Below, piece by piece: positions 35,933 to 44,268 of a stretch of 64,000 nt of DNA. Origin of the DNA: Emticicia sp. BO119. Its GTDB lineage: Bacteria; Bacteroidota; Bacteroidia; Cytophagales; Spirosomataceae. Each line of letters opens with the position of its first letter. Positions within the stretch are counted from its first letter, which is position 1. The notes below the pieces were generated by a model, which saw nothing but the letters and a program-made list of their open reading frames with translations, was not told the origin of the DNA and did not search any database. Where the stretch lies: positions 186,001-250,000 of the forward strand of contig NZ_JACETV010000007.1 of NCBI RefSeq assembly GCF_013912375.1, given 5' to 3'. The position numbers were made by a program, and so were the translations under genes.

Positions 35933-36778
35933 ATGACAACAAAGCCTACACAAAAAGAAAAAGCATTGAAACTCTATGCCCTGCATCATACAGGTAAACT
36001 TCTGATTTTGCCTAATATCTGGGATACTATAGGCGCTCTTTTATTAGAGAGTCTGCAATTTCCTGCCATTGCAACTGCCAGTGCTTCAATAGCCTATTCA
36101 AATGGATATAATGATGGAGAGCAAATTCCCTTTAGTGAGGTTTTGATACGTCTGAAGCAGATTACCAAAAGTGTAGATGTACCTGTAACAGCTGATGTTG
36201 AAAGCGCCTATGCCACGACAGATGCACAGTTGCGTGAGAACATTGGATTATTGTTAGATACCGGAATCGCAGGCATTAATATTGAAGATACAAATACCAA
36301 TACTCATAGCATTTACACCATTGATGAACAATGCAATAGAATCAGGATTATAAAGGAAGTGGCAAAAGAAAAAGATGTTCCGCTTTTTATCAATGCCCGC
36401 ACCGATATATTGATTCACGGAAATTTTTTTTCAAGTGAGGATACGAGATTCGAAGAAATAGTGAAAAGGAGCCTGGCATACAAAGATGCAGGGGCTAATT
36501 GTTTTTATCCGATTCTGATGAAGGAAGAGAAAGATTTAAAAAGATTGGTAGAGTTCGTTGATTTTCCGATTAATGTGCTGACATCCCCCGGTATTCCATC
36601 ATTAAAAACACTTGAAGAAATTGGCATAGCCAGAGTGAGCTTAGGACCGAATTATTTGAAATTAGCCCTGAAAACTATGAAAGATATAGCTTTGAAATTG
36701 AAAGATTATGATGGGATTACCGAGATTATCAATAATGATTTAACAAGTGATTATGTGAAAGGATTGGTGAATAAATAA
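35933..36778 (+). CDS. Isocitrate lyase/PEP mutase family protein
   Basis: The 281-residue protein has the family layout: 'LLILPNIWDTIGALLLESLQ', 'AIATASASIAYSNGYNDGE', the metal-binding 'VPVTADVESAYA', 'AGINIEDTNTN', 'LFINARTDIL' and 'YKDAGANCFYPILM'. The 2-methylisocitrate lyase signature KKCGH with its catalytic Cys is absent ('EDTNTNTHSIY' lies at that site), so it is not a classical lyase. It may instead be a carbon-phosphorus mutase or hydrolase of the wider family. The gene is the second of a tight pair with the SnoaL-like gene. Confidence 0.86.
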   Translation: MTTKPTQKEKALKLYALHHTGKLLILPNIWDTIGALLLESLQFPAIATASASIAYSNGYNDGEQIPFSEVLIRLKQITKSVDVPVTADVESAYATTDAQLRENIGLLLDTGIAGINIEDTNTNTHSIYTIDEQCNRIRIIKEVAKEKDVPLFINARTDILIHGNFFSSEDTRFEEIVKRSLAYKDAGANCFYPILMKEEKDLKRLVEFVDFPINVLTSPGIPSLKTLEEIGIARVSLGPNYLKLALKTMKDIALKLKDYDGITEIINNDLTSDYVKGLVNK

Positions 36779-36833
36779 AAGAATAGTTATGAATCTGATT
36801 TAAAGGCAATTAAATACACTACTGTAAAGTCTG

Positions 36834-37316
36834 ATGGATATTGAAACTGCAAAAGATTTGGATGATAGGGATAGTCCACTATCAATAAAATTCAGAAAAG
36901 ATGGTTATAATTTTATTTTTATAATTGCCTGTTGTGTTTGTATGTATTTCGGAGATGATTTCTTTTCAACTACTAAGTATAATAAAAATGAATTATTGAA
37001 GATAAAGGCAATTGTAGAAAAAGCACCAGAATTACGAATTACGTCCGGCAGAAATAAAAGATATTATGTGACATTTAAAATCAGAGGTTCTGATGAAATA
37101 GAAATGAACAGACAGGCTGCTTTTAGTATGCAGGAATTTGTAGATGAGGTGAAATCTGGAGACACTATTCAGATTCAAACTCCATATCATTCTGTTATAC
37201 AGGAGAATAAGAAGTTAATATTACTGTCATCATTTGAGGTAATAGGTATCGCTAAAGGTTCAAAAGAATACATTAATTACGAAATATATGTGAGAGGAGA
37301 ACGCACAAAACAATAA
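36834..37316 (+). CDS. Membrane protein of unknown function, probably cut short by a frame change
   Basis: This frame encodes 160 residues: a polar N-terminus, one membrane helix (about 26-46, 'NFIFIIACCVCMYFG') and an extracytoplasmic beta domain ('YYVTFKIRGSDEIEMNRQAA', 'VDEVKSGDTIQIQTPYHSVI'), ending 'RGERTKQ'. The overall plan recalls DUF3592-like proteins, which normally end in a second membrane helix. That helix is found in the -1 frame at 37298-37468. I therefore suspect a frameshift near the AAAACAATAA at the stop codon. It may be a real mutation, a sequencing error or programmed. Confidence 0.6.
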   Translation: MDIETAKDLDDRDSPLSIKFRKDGYNFIFIIACCVCMYFGDDFFSTTKYNKNELLKIKAIVEKAPELRITSGRNKRYYVTFKIRGSDEIEMNRQAAFSMQEFVDEVKSGDTIQIQTPYHSVIQENKKLILLSSFEVIGIAKGSKEYINYEIYVRGERTKQ

Positions 37317-37468
37317 TCTGGCTTGTGTGTGCTATATGGGCAATTTTCTGCTCATTATACTTTAGGGAAGCGCAAGAGACACCAACGATATTAGGTAGAA
37401 AGCTGAAATTTTTTGATACTCTGATTGCCGGGATATTTATTATTTATCTGATAACCATTTTTTGGTAG
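37298..37468 (+). pseudogene. Out-of-frame C-terminal membrane segment of the preceding gene
   Basis: In the -1 frame relative to the gene ending at 37316, 56 codons are open to a TAG at 37466-37468. They encode two hydrophobic helices: 'TIIWLVCAIWAIFCSLYF' and 'LIAGIFIIYLITIFW', with polar 'REAQETPTILGRKLKF' between. No good start codon exists upstream in this frame before a stop. It ends 1 bp from the convergent gene's stop, where a normal gene end would be expected. Confidence 0.5.
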
Positions 37469-37469
37469 C

Positions 37470-38240
37470 CTAAAGTTTTTGCGTAAATAAATGGTTTTTG
37501 TCTTTTTTCGCCATTTGCATATAATGTTCTTTCATCGTTGCATCAAAATGCTCAATTGAATACCTTAATAAAGTTCGGGGCATAGAGGCAGCATATTTAT
37601 CTAAAAGAGCTTTGAGCATTTCGGGATTTTTATCTCCTGCAAAACGTAGCATCCAGCCTGTGGCTTTATTTACTAAATCTTCTTTGTCATGAATCAGTAT
37701 TTCGGCAATAGTAAAGGTATCTTCTATCTCGCCTTTCTTAATGAAATAGCAGGTACCTAAAATAGCTGTTCTTCGCTCCCATCTATTAAAAGAATGAGCT
37801 AAGTCATATAGAGTCTTATGAGATTTATCAAACAAATATCTCCCGACCATATTCAGACAACCCAAATCCACCAGATCCCAGTTATTTACCCTATCATGTC
37901 TTCTTATGTATAAATCGAAAAACTCTTTCAGTCTTTCTTCTTTAATCTTTTTCTCCCTGCTGGCCTTATCCATAATGCTTATTGCTCCTGCCCGAACTTC
38001 ATGAATCGGGCTCTCTAAGAGCTTCTCTATCTCTGCTACAGGCATATTAACATAGCTTTGAGCCAAGCTAAATAGCTGCCCCATTTTTACACCTATAAAT
38101 TCATCTTTTTCATCTGTATCAGTCTTAAAATACCTTTGAATCTTCAAGCGTTCTTCGTCTGACTGTAAAGCATAGAGGGCCTGGATAAAATGTTCTGCAT
38201 TAATATCAGTATTCTGTTGTATTCTTGCTTTTTTCTGCAT
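37470..38240 (-). CDS. AlkD-like DNA alkylation repair protein
   Basis: The ATG at 38240 gives 256 residues (MQKKARIQQNTDINAEHFIQ). A TAAATTTG -7 element at 38262-38269 lies just upstream and excludes the longer start at 38291. The protein is all-helical HEAT-like, with 'YIRRHDRVNNWDLVDLGCLN' (Trp and Asp of the AlkD site), 'FNRWERRTAILGTCYFIKKG' and 'TGWMLRFAGDKNPEML'. AlkD removes positively charged alkylated bases (N3- and N7-alkylpurines). Key aromatic and acidic residues are present, so activity is plausible. It is a single-gene unit. Confidence 0.9.
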   Translation of the reverse strand: MQKKARIQQNTDINAEHFIQALYALQSDEERLKIQRYFKTDTDEKDEFIGVKMGQLFSLAQSYVNMPVAEIEKLLESPIHEVRAGAISIMDKASREKKIKEERLKEFFDLYIRRHDRVNNWDLVDLGCLNMVGRYLFDKSHKTLYDLAHSFNRWERRTAILGTCYFIKKGEIEDTFTIAEILIHDKEDLVNKATGWMLRFAGDKNPEMLKALLDKYAASMPRTLLRYSIEHFDATMKEHYMQMAKKDKNHLFTQKL

Positions 38241-38370
38241 TTTTATTGCGCATATTATTACCAAATTTAATAAATCCAGTGAAATTCTCAACGATGAATA
38301 ACCGTCTGTGGCATAGAATTTTTGGCAATTGCCGCAAGAAAATTATTTATTAACTCAATTGACTAAGATT

Positions 38371-38595
38371 ATGGAAGCAACACACAAAAAAACAAAGAAG
38401 GATACCAAGGACACGAAAGACAGGTATTCTAATGCCACAAAAGATGACTTTTCGGGAACACAAAGCAAAGAATATGCTGGTAACAGAGTATCAGAAGCGA
38501 CTATTAATAATCCTGGAAGTGTAAGTCGTTTAAGAGGCTTGAAATCAGATAGTAATGCTAAAACTACGGGTGCTCGTTCAGACAACAGGCTTTAG
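38371..38595 (+). CDS. Small hydrophilic Lys/Thr/Asp-rich protein
   Basis: The ATG at 38371 gives 74 residues, MEATHKKTKKDTKDTKDRYS followed by a Ser/Asn/Gly-rich stretch to 'GARSDNRL'. It has no hydrophobic segment and no Cys, and is very probably disordered. Codon usage and ATG context look normal. I do not recognise it. A strong terminator at 38735-38764, 140 bp downstream, could end its transcript. The position next to hsp20 hints at a stress role, which is inference. Confidence 0.5.
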   Translation: MEATHKKTKKDTKDTKDRYSNATKDDFSGTQSKEYAGNRVSEATINNPGSVSRLRGLKSDSNAKTTGARSDNRL

Positions 38596-38734
38596 CAATT
38601 GATACCAACAAAAACGCGATTCAGGACTTACCATGATTGAATAATAGAACACGTGATGGTCGGTTCTTAAAATATAGAATTTATGTTCGATATGATTTTC
38701 AGCAATTGACTCCATGGCTTTATTTGTTTAATTA

Positions 38735-38764
38735 CGCGATATTCTTTATCGCGTTTTTGTTTTT
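38735..38764 (+). terminator. Rho-independent terminator
   Basis: A 7-bp stem CGCGATA/TATCGCG with a TTCTT loop is followed by TTTTTGTTTTT. It ends transcription on the plus strand, probably of the small gene at 38371-38595. The remaining sequence 38596-39036 holds no other gene I can support. Confidence 0.82.
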
Positions 38765-39036
38765 AAAAATCTTAATTTCTTGTATATCTTATACTTTGTT
38801 TATAACGAATAAAAAATTATACCAAAGCAATCCAGAAATAATTTATCGGTGGTCTCTGACCTGAAATACACAAACTAATCTATCATATTCGTATGTTCAG
38901 ACTTTCAAAATACTTACTGTTATACGTGTGTTGGTTCTTCCCCATCCCCCGTTTATCTGTTGAGATTCTGCTACAAAAAAGGGTTTTTCTTTACTAATTT
39001 TTATACAGGTATAATTTTTCAGCTTTATATTCAGAA

Positions 39037-39104
39037 GTTTCATAGAAATGTGATTATCAGTTCTATGAAACAAATTGTATGAGGGGGAGTTTAGTCTATA
39101 GACT
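39037..39104 (+). promoter_or_regulatory. Inverted repeats upstream of hsp20
   Basis: A perfect 11-bp inverted repeat (GTTTCATAGAA, 13-base gap, TTCTATGAAAC; 39037-39071) and a perfect 12-bp palindrome AGTCTATAGACT (39093-39104) lie 60-130 bp before the hsp20 ATG. The first has the geometry of a repressor operator such as CIRCE, but a different sequence. Both are candidates for heat- or stress-responsive control. Confidence 0.4.
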
Positions 39105-39163
39105 GCGACTGACAGAGAAGCTGAAAACTGGATAGAGTAGGCATTCATTTAATCTTTAAAATT

Positions 39164-39604
39164 ATGTCTTTAATTAAATGGAAAAAGGATGATTTGTTTC
39201 CTACATTCGATTCTTTGTGGGATGATTTTTTCAACAAGGATTTTTATAATCGAGGAGTAAACTTAGGAACGAGGATTCCGGCGGTAAACGTTTCAGAAAC
39301 GGATACAAGTTATCATGTAGAAGTAGCGATTCCAGGCTTTAAAAAAGAAGATTTTAATATCGATATTGAAAACAATGTGCTGACAATTTCTTCAGAACAG
39401 AAAAACGAAAAAGAAGAATTTGAAGGTAAAAAAGCTACAAGAAAAGAATTTAGCTATTCGTCATTTCAACGTAGTTTTCAGATACCTGAGAGTGTTAAAG
39501 AAGATGCTATAGCGGCATCATACAAAGATGGTATTCTGAAACTTGATTTGCCAAAGACTGAACCAGCCAAGGCAAAAGACAAAAAGAAAATAGCAATTCA
39601 GTAG
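39164..39604 (+). CDS. Small heat shock protein, Hsp20/alpha-crystallin family
   Basis: Hsp20 proteins are ATP-independent chaperones that hold unfolding proteins. The 146-residue sequence has an alpha-crystallin domain (about 38-130): 'VNVSETDTSYHVEVAIPGFK', 'NVLTISSEQKNEKEE', and the conserved end 'ASYKDGILKLDLPK' (A-x-x-x-x-GIL). The C-terminal 'KKIAIQ' is the I-x-I-type tail used to build oligomers. Inverted repeats lie upstream, and a strong terminator follows 11 bp after the stop. It is monocistronic. Confidence 0.95.
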   Translation: MSLIKWKKDDLFPTFDSLWDDFFNKDFYNRGVNLGTRIPAVNVSETDTSYHVEVAIPGFKKEDFNIDIENNVLTISSEQKNEKEEFEGKKATRKEFSYSSFQRSFQIPESVKEDAIAASYKDGILKLDLPKTEPAKAKDKKKIAIQ

Positions 39605-39615
39605 GGAAATTTCAG

Positions 39616-39646
39616 GAGTTGGTGTCTACCGGACACCAACTCTTTT
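39616..39646 (+). terminator. Rho-independent terminator after hsp20
   Basis: A perfect 11-bp stem (GAGTTGGTGTC/GACACCAACTC) with a TACCG loop is followed by TTTT. Confidence 0.88.
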
Positions 39647-39665
39647 AATAAATATATGTAAACCT

Positions 39666-40115
39666 ATGAAAACTAAAGCTGTAATTTTATTGGTAAGCAG
39701 TGCTTTTCTTTTAAATGCCTGTATTGGTCCAAAAACGTGCTTGTATTATGTGAGTTTTACCAATAAATCGAGCCACCCAGTTCAATTTGGTTGGGGCAGC
39801 CGCTCTGGTGGTAAGGTAAAAATGGTGGAAGTAAAAGGTCAGAATACGATTGATTTTAGTTTCTGGACTGATGAACTGCCTTTAGGGAGTTTTCCACAGG
39901 ATAGTGATTCTGTTGTGGTAGTATTAGCTAATGGCAAAAGGATTATTGATGTAAAACAGTGTGAAATACTAAACGGGGAAATTAATTGCAAACAAGATGC
40001 CCGAAGTTTCTTTAACCCTAAAGCTTATTCGAGATACCAGAATAGTATGCTTAATAAAAGTTGTGGTGGGGTTGAGTATGTATTTACAGATATTGATGCA
40101 AAAAGGGCGAGGTAA
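39666..40115 (+). CDS. Lipoprotein of unknown function
   Basis: The 149-residue protein starts with a type II signal peptide, MKTKAVILLVSSAFLLNAC, with lipobox LLNAC. The mature part reads 'IGPKTCLYYVSFTNKSSHPV', then alternating strands 'TIDFSFWTDELPLG' and 'SVVVVLANGKRIIDVKQC', and a C-terminal region 'NKSCGGVEYVFTDIDAKRAR'. Four Cys besides the lipobox may form disulfides. I do not recognise the family. A decayed receptor gene follows. Confidence 0.65.
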   Translation: MKTKAVILLVSSAFLLNACIGPKTCLYYVSFTNKSSHPVQFGWGSRSGGKVKMVEVKGQNTIDFSFWTDELPLGSFPQDSDSVVVVLANGKRIIDVKQCEILNGEINCKQDARSFFNPKAYSRYQNSMLNKSCGGVEYVFTDIDAKRAR

Positions 40116-40229
40116 AAGTGAGGTTGTTTATGAGAAAGAAATTCAAAATAGTGTGTTTGATAGATCTACTAATGATGAGATTATTGAGCCTATTCACAAT
40201 ATAGAGCACAGTGCTTTATAGGCAGATAA

Positions 40230-40787
40230 GGAATGGGCTACTTTATCAGAAAGAATGAAGTGGGAACGTCTGACCTATTGCATGATAGATTCTATCTGAA
40301 AACAGGCTAAATTGGTAGTAGGGGTTTTGATTTTGATGTGATGGGTAAAATCAACAAAAATATCAGTATTACCGCCAACTATTCGTATTGCGATTCGCGT
40401 ATCACCAACGATATTGACTCTACCGTAGTCGGGTTGATGAATGGCGGAACAGCCAGAAATTTAGCTAACGTATGATTGAAATATCATTTTGCAAAGGGGT
40501 CGCTGAAAGGGTTTTCGCTTAAAGGTAGTTTACAATATACAGGCGAACGCAATGGTGTACAACCCGGATGGAATGCGATGGAAGGAAACAAATTTCTAAC
40601 AGCCTACTCCCTTTATGATGCGGCTATATCTTACCAGACTGAAAAATTCAGTATTGGTTTCAATATTTACAATATAGCTAATATTAAGTATGCTACCAAT
40701 GGCTGGTGGTGTCCAGAATATAGAGAATGGATGTTTGAAACAGGGACTCCCTGCAATTTCAGATTACAGACATTAATTAAATTCTAA
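40230..40787 (+). pseudogene. Remnant of a TonB-dependent siderophore receptor (C-terminal part)
   Basis: One frame (codons from 40230) reads GMGYFIRKNEVGTSDLLHDR, then FYLKTG, a TAA (40308-40310), then 'IGSRGFDFDVMGKINKNISI', another stop TGA (40473-40475, where a Trp would be expected), then 'LKYHFAKGSLKG' and 'NIYNIANIKYATNGWWCPEY' to the natural C-terminus 'NFRLQTLIKF'. 'RSRGFDFDV-GKI' and 'GLSVNNIFN-KYAT' patterns are hallmarks of FhuA-type siderophore receptors. Only the last about 185 of some 700-800 residues remain, with two in-frame stops, so the gene is dead. The 40116-40229 stretch before it is unassigned. Confidence 0.85.
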
Positions 40788-41040
40788 AACTTTATAGGTC
40801 TTTCGTATAATTACGGATTTTGCATAATGTACACAAAAGTCATTATGCTTCTTTATATATGTTGTGTAACATAGACAGCGCATCCCTGGCTTTTAGCGTA
40901 CATTGTGGCTATTTTTATTTTTAATCACTTTTGTAAGCGATTTTCATTTACAGAAAATCTGCATTAAGCAATAGCTTTTTTGTATAATTGTAAGGATTTA
41001 TAGTCACAGCTTAAATCTTCCTATTCAGCCAGATATAATT

Positions 41041-42177
41041 ATGAAAAAAACTATTGCATTCATTCTTCTCATTGGGCTTATTAACACTGCATGGGCTCAT
41101 CAACTTCCACTCAATCCGAAACTCAGAATTCAGATAAATAAGAATGTTGAACTATTAGGGTTAGCTTATTTCGTTGGTTTTGAGGGGGTAGACATTGAAA
41201 CCAAAACTATTGATATAAAAGGCAAAAAGATGCCTAAAAAAGACTGGCACAACTACGGTTACTTTATCTACGAAAAGTATAAGCAATTTGCTACTAACGA
41301 AAGCCTGCTTAATAGTTTTACAGTAGCCGACCACCTATGGTTAGATTACCTCATTGCGCTTTTAGTCCAGGTAGAAGATTTCCCGAATGCAAGCCTGACA
41401 GAAGCAATTCCGGAGCAGTATTACATCAATTTCTCCAAAACAAAGAACCTGAAAGAAGCAAAGGAGAATGCAACAATCTTTTTAGGAGGGCTCAATAGCT
41501 TTTATACACAGATAAACTTCAATCAATACCTGTTGGATTCAAAAAAATACTATGACCAGGCTCTTGAAGAAGTAAAGCAAGGGTTACCCAAAACAGATTT
41601 CATTAGTACAATGGAAGGTTTCTATAAAAAGAGTTTTGATACCTATACCTTATTACCGAGCCTTACCATCCCCAAAGGCATGGGCTTTGGCGTACAATAT
41701 ACTTCAGGAGGGAATACCCATATATTCAATGTATTTGGTGCGCTTGATTTTCAGCAGTTTTTAAATGTCAATCAATTACAAATGGGCTTTACTGATAAAC
41801 AACGACTGAGAGAGTTAAGCGTGCATGAATTCGGCCATTCGTTTGTAAACCCAAGTGTAGACAAGTTGCCTGAGAAAATGATAACAGATACCGAACATTT
41901 GTTAGAACCCATGAGATTAGCCATGGCTAATCAAGGCTACAATACCTGGCGAGCGAGTTTGTATGAGCATTTTGTGAGGGCGGGTGAAATTATTATTGCA
42001 GAAAAAATAGGAGATAAGGCTGGGTCCGAAAATCTATTTAAGTACTATCTGGAAGAAAGGCAATTTAAGTATATTCCGTCTATTCTTATCGAACTAAGGA
42101 AATATGACAGCGGGCAGTATAAAACTTATGATAAAACAGTATTGGCAGCGATGAAAGAGATTGAGAAGAATAAATAG
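41041..42177 (+). CDS. Secreted zinc-metallopeptidase-like DUF4932 protein
   Basis: The 378-residue protein has a signal peptide (MKKTIAFILLIGLINTAWA) and, near residue 264, the zinc-binding motif 'SVHEFGHSFVNP' (HExxH) with possible downstream ligands in 'ITDTEHLLEPM'. The N-terminal part 'LNPKLRIQINKNVELLGLAY' and the central 'FGVQYTSGGNTHIFNVFGAL' match the DUF4932 family as I know it. It is predicted to act in the periplasm or outside. The CPBP intramembrane protease gene follows after 59 bp on the same strand. Substrate unknown. Confidence 0.82.
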   Translation: MKKTIAFILLIGLINTAWAHQLPLNPKLRIQINKNVELLGLAYFVGFEGVDIETKTIDIKGKKMPKKDWHNYGYFIYEKYKQFATNESLLNSFTVADHLWLDYLIALLVQVEDFPNASLTEAIPEQYYINFSKTKNLKEAKENATIFLGGLNSFYTQINFNQYLLDSKKYYDQALEEVKQGLPKTDFISTMEGFYKKSFDTYTLLPSLTIPKGMGFGVQYTSGGNTHIFNVFGALDFQQFLNVNQLQMGFTDKQRLRELSVHEFGHSFVNPSVDKLPEKMITDTEHLLEPMRLAMANQGYNTWRASLYEHFVRAGEIIIAEKIGDKAGSENLFKYYLEERQFKYIPSILIELRKYDSGQYKTYDKTVLAAMKEIEKNK

Positions 42178-42236
42178 GGGTAGCTTAAAGGCAGAACCGA
42201 AATAAAAGCATTTCTTTATTTGAACCTCTCCAATCT

Positions 42237-43085
42237 ATGAAAACCACCAAAGCCATTGGTTTATATAGCCTTATTGTCTATGCTTTAGCTATTCTGCTTT
42301 CTGTTTTTATCTATCTTACCGGAGGGCATGCAAGCCCTTATATAGGTTTAGGGTTTTTTGCTATGCTTATTCCGGCTATTGGGGTTTTGATTATGCAATA
42401 CGGGTTTAGGGAACCTGTTGCACCAATTAACCCAGGGAAATTCTCTATCAAATGGCTGCCAATAGCCTTGTTTTTAATGCCTTTGGTGATTCACCTGCTT
42501 GCGCTTCCTGTAGCAGCTTATCTGAATGGCTCAATCCTCTGGCAATCATGGCTGACTCCTGATGCAAACGGGCAATACCATTCACCCCAAAGCCGGGGTT
42601 GGGGTGTATTGACATTTGATGGATTGACAGGAAAGATTCTCATAAATGCTTTGGTAGGGCTTATGGCCGTTTCAATCTTAGCCTTTTTTGAAGAAATTGG
42701 CTGGCGAGTATGGTTATTGCCGAGATTAGTAAAGGTGTTTAATGTCAAAGCCGGTGTTCTGATTGGGGCCGTTATCTGGGCCATCTGGCATATTCCGTAT
42801 GTATCAGGAGGTATAAATGAAATACAGGGTGTTTCAACAATAATGGTATTAATATTCTATCCGCTTGGCACTATTGGTGCAGGTAGTATTATTAGTTGGA
42901 TCTGGTTAAGAACCAAAAGTATCTGGCTTATCTGTTTAGCTCATGGGGCCTTGAATAACTGGGGGCAATATGCTTTCAAGTACATGGACGATAGCGCAGG
43001 CGAACAATATTTATTTATGGCTGTGAATTTAGCTTTATTGATTACAGGCTTGATAGTTTTATTGACCTTAAGAAGTGAAAAATGA
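42237..43085 (+). CDS. CPBP-family intramembrane glutamic protease
   Basis: The 282-residue protein has about eight membrane helices and the three motifs of the CPBP (Abi/CAAX-protease) family: 'FFEEIGWRVWLLPRL' (EExxxR), 'IWAIWHIPY' (His) and 'LAHGALNNWGQ' (His/Asn). These glutamic proteases cleave membrane-bound substrates; some process prenylated peptides or confer bacteriocin immunity. It probably forms a unit with the secreted DUF4932 gene upstream. No bacteriocin-like gene is visible nearby. Confidence 0.92.
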   Translation: MKTTKAIGLYSLIVYALAILLSVFIYLTGGHASPYIGLGFFAMLIPAIGVLIMQYGFREPVAPINPGKFSIKWLPIALFLMPLVIHLLALPVAAYLNGSILWQSWLTPDANGQYHSPQSRGWGVLTFDGLTGKILINALVGLMAVSILAFFEEIGWRVWLLPRLVKVFNVKAGVLIGAVIWAIWHIPYVSGGINEIQGVSTIMVLIFYPLGTIGAGSIISWIWLRTKSIWLICLAHGALNNWGQYAFKYMDDSAGEQYLFMAVNLALLITGLIVLLTLRSEK

Positions 43086-43206
43086 TGACTGCCTTTCAAA
43101 AGAATTAGTCTTTTTTCCACAAATTACTCAATTTTCGTATATCTCTTACTGGTACGGGTTTTTTATGGGGATTATTAAATCCATTTAACTTTTAAATAAG
43201 TTAGCC

Positions 43207-43734
43207 ATGAAAAATTACATCACACAGCATGTTAAGCATAATGGAGCGAAACTAAGAAAACTATTTATAAATGGCTTAAGAGATATGCTTTGGGCAGAAA
43301 AAAACCTCATAAAAGCATTGCCCAAATTGGCCAGAGCTGCTACATCAGATGATCTAAAAGTAGTTTTTGAAATCCATTTAACAGAAACGCAGCAGCATAT
43401 AAACAGGCTTGAGAGAGTATTCAGGAATATTGGTGAGCCTGCTAAAACCAAAAAGTGTACGGCTATGATAGGTTTGATAAATGAATGTAGTGAAATCATT
43501 GAATCGACTGAAGAATATAGCTCTGTGCGCGACTGGGGACTGATTTTTGCTTCTCAGAAAGTAGAGCATTATGAAATTGCTTCATATGGTACTCTTAGAA
43601 CGATTGCCAATATTTTGAGGTATTCGGAAGTTGCAGAACTCTTGCAGCAAACCTTAGATGAAGAAATACAAGCCAATACCAAACTGAGTGATCTGGCTGA
43701 TGCCTATATCTATATGGAGGCTGTATTAGATTAA
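43207..43734 (+). CDS. YciE/YciF-type ferritin-like protein (DUF892)
   Basis: The 175-residue protein is all-helical with 'LFINGLRDMLWAEKNLIKAL', 'LKVVFEIHLTETQQHINRLE' and 'SQKVEHYEIASYGTLRTIA'. These supply Glu and His ligands of a ferritin-like di-iron site. YciF-type proteins are induced in stationary phase and osmotic stress in enterobacteria, and a ferroxidase role has been proposed. The gene is monocistronic here, near hsp20, in a stress-flavoured neighbourhood. A hairpin follows the stop. Confidence 0.9.
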   Translation: MKNYITQHVKHNGAKLRKLFINGLRDMLWAEKNLIKALPKLARAATSDDLKVVFEIHLTETQQHINRLERVFRNIGEPAKTKKCTAMIGLINECSEIIESTEEYSSVRDWGLIFASQKVEHYEIASYGTLRTIANILRYSEVAELLQQTLDEEIQANTKLSDLADAYIYMEAVLD

Positions 43735-43744
43735 TGCTTTCAGA

Positions 43745-43783
43745 TCTCAGCTTCTCTCCTTTTTTCAAATAGAGGAGCTGAGA
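43745..43783. terminator. Hairpin between convergent genes
   Basis: A 13-bp stem (TCTCAGCTTCTCT with AGAGGAGCTGAGA, one wobble) has a loop containing TTTTTT. No T tract follows, so the mechanism is uncertain, but it lies between two convergent stops. Confidence 0.5.
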
Positions 43784-43801
43784 CCATTCTCCCGCGCTAT
43801 T

Positions 43802-44209
43802 TCAAGGAGATTTAGGAGATGAGGTGATTTCATCTAACTCTTTTTCCTTTACTTTTGCTTCTAATCCTTCTTTTTTAATGCCAATTCTGATATTAAAAAA
43901 TAAACTCATATATATATTGGCTATCCATACCAGAGAGAAAACCGCAATAAGGTAACCCCTCCAGTCTGTAAATAACAAATGATAGTCTGTAATAATAAGG
44001 AAGAGAATACTTACATAAAAGCTAAAGCAGTACTCGCAGGTAAAAATATAGAAGAATTTGCGTTTGAATAACCTTTTGGATTTCTGACTTTGTTTTTGGC
44101 AGTACTCTCTTGGTTCTCTGAAAATCTCTTCGTGAGTAACCGTCCATGCAACACAAGCAACAGGAATTGCCAGTACAAAAAGCCAGATGATTTGTGTGTA
44201 GAGTGTCAT
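43802..44209 (-). CDS. Small membrane protein with CxxC motif
   Basis: The 135-residue protein has three hydrophobic segments: about 2-22 ('QIIWLFVLAIPVACVAW'), 55-75 ('YCFSFYVSILFLIITDYH') and 80-108. 'FTCEYCFSFYVS' carries a Cys pair at a membrane edge, as in DUF1360-like proteins. The Arg/Lys-rich cytoplasmic loop 'QKSQKSKRLFKRKFFY' and a Lys/Glu-rich tail are notable. Function unknown. Confidence 0.62.
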   Translation of the reverse strand: MTLYTQIIWLFVLAIPVACVAWTVTHEEIFREPREYCQKQSQKSKRLFKRKFFYIFTCEYCFSFYVSILFLIITDYHLLFTDWRGYLIAVFSLVWIANIYMSLFFNIRIGIKKEGLEAKVKEKELDEITSSPKSP

Positions 44210-44268
44210 AACATAAGTAGATTAAGAGATAAATTTCATGGAATGAATTAGAAAACTACATTCCAATG

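Noticed and set aside
38637-38864. Plus-strand open frame with a hydrophobic middle
   Set aside because: It contains the terminator hairpin at 38735-38764 and has no ATG start; a gene across a strong terminator is unlikely.
38897-39148. Minus-strand open frame of 83 codons upstream of hsp20
   Set aside because: It has no family-like features and overlaps the inverted repeats and probable promoter region of hsp20; I treat it as a chance frame.
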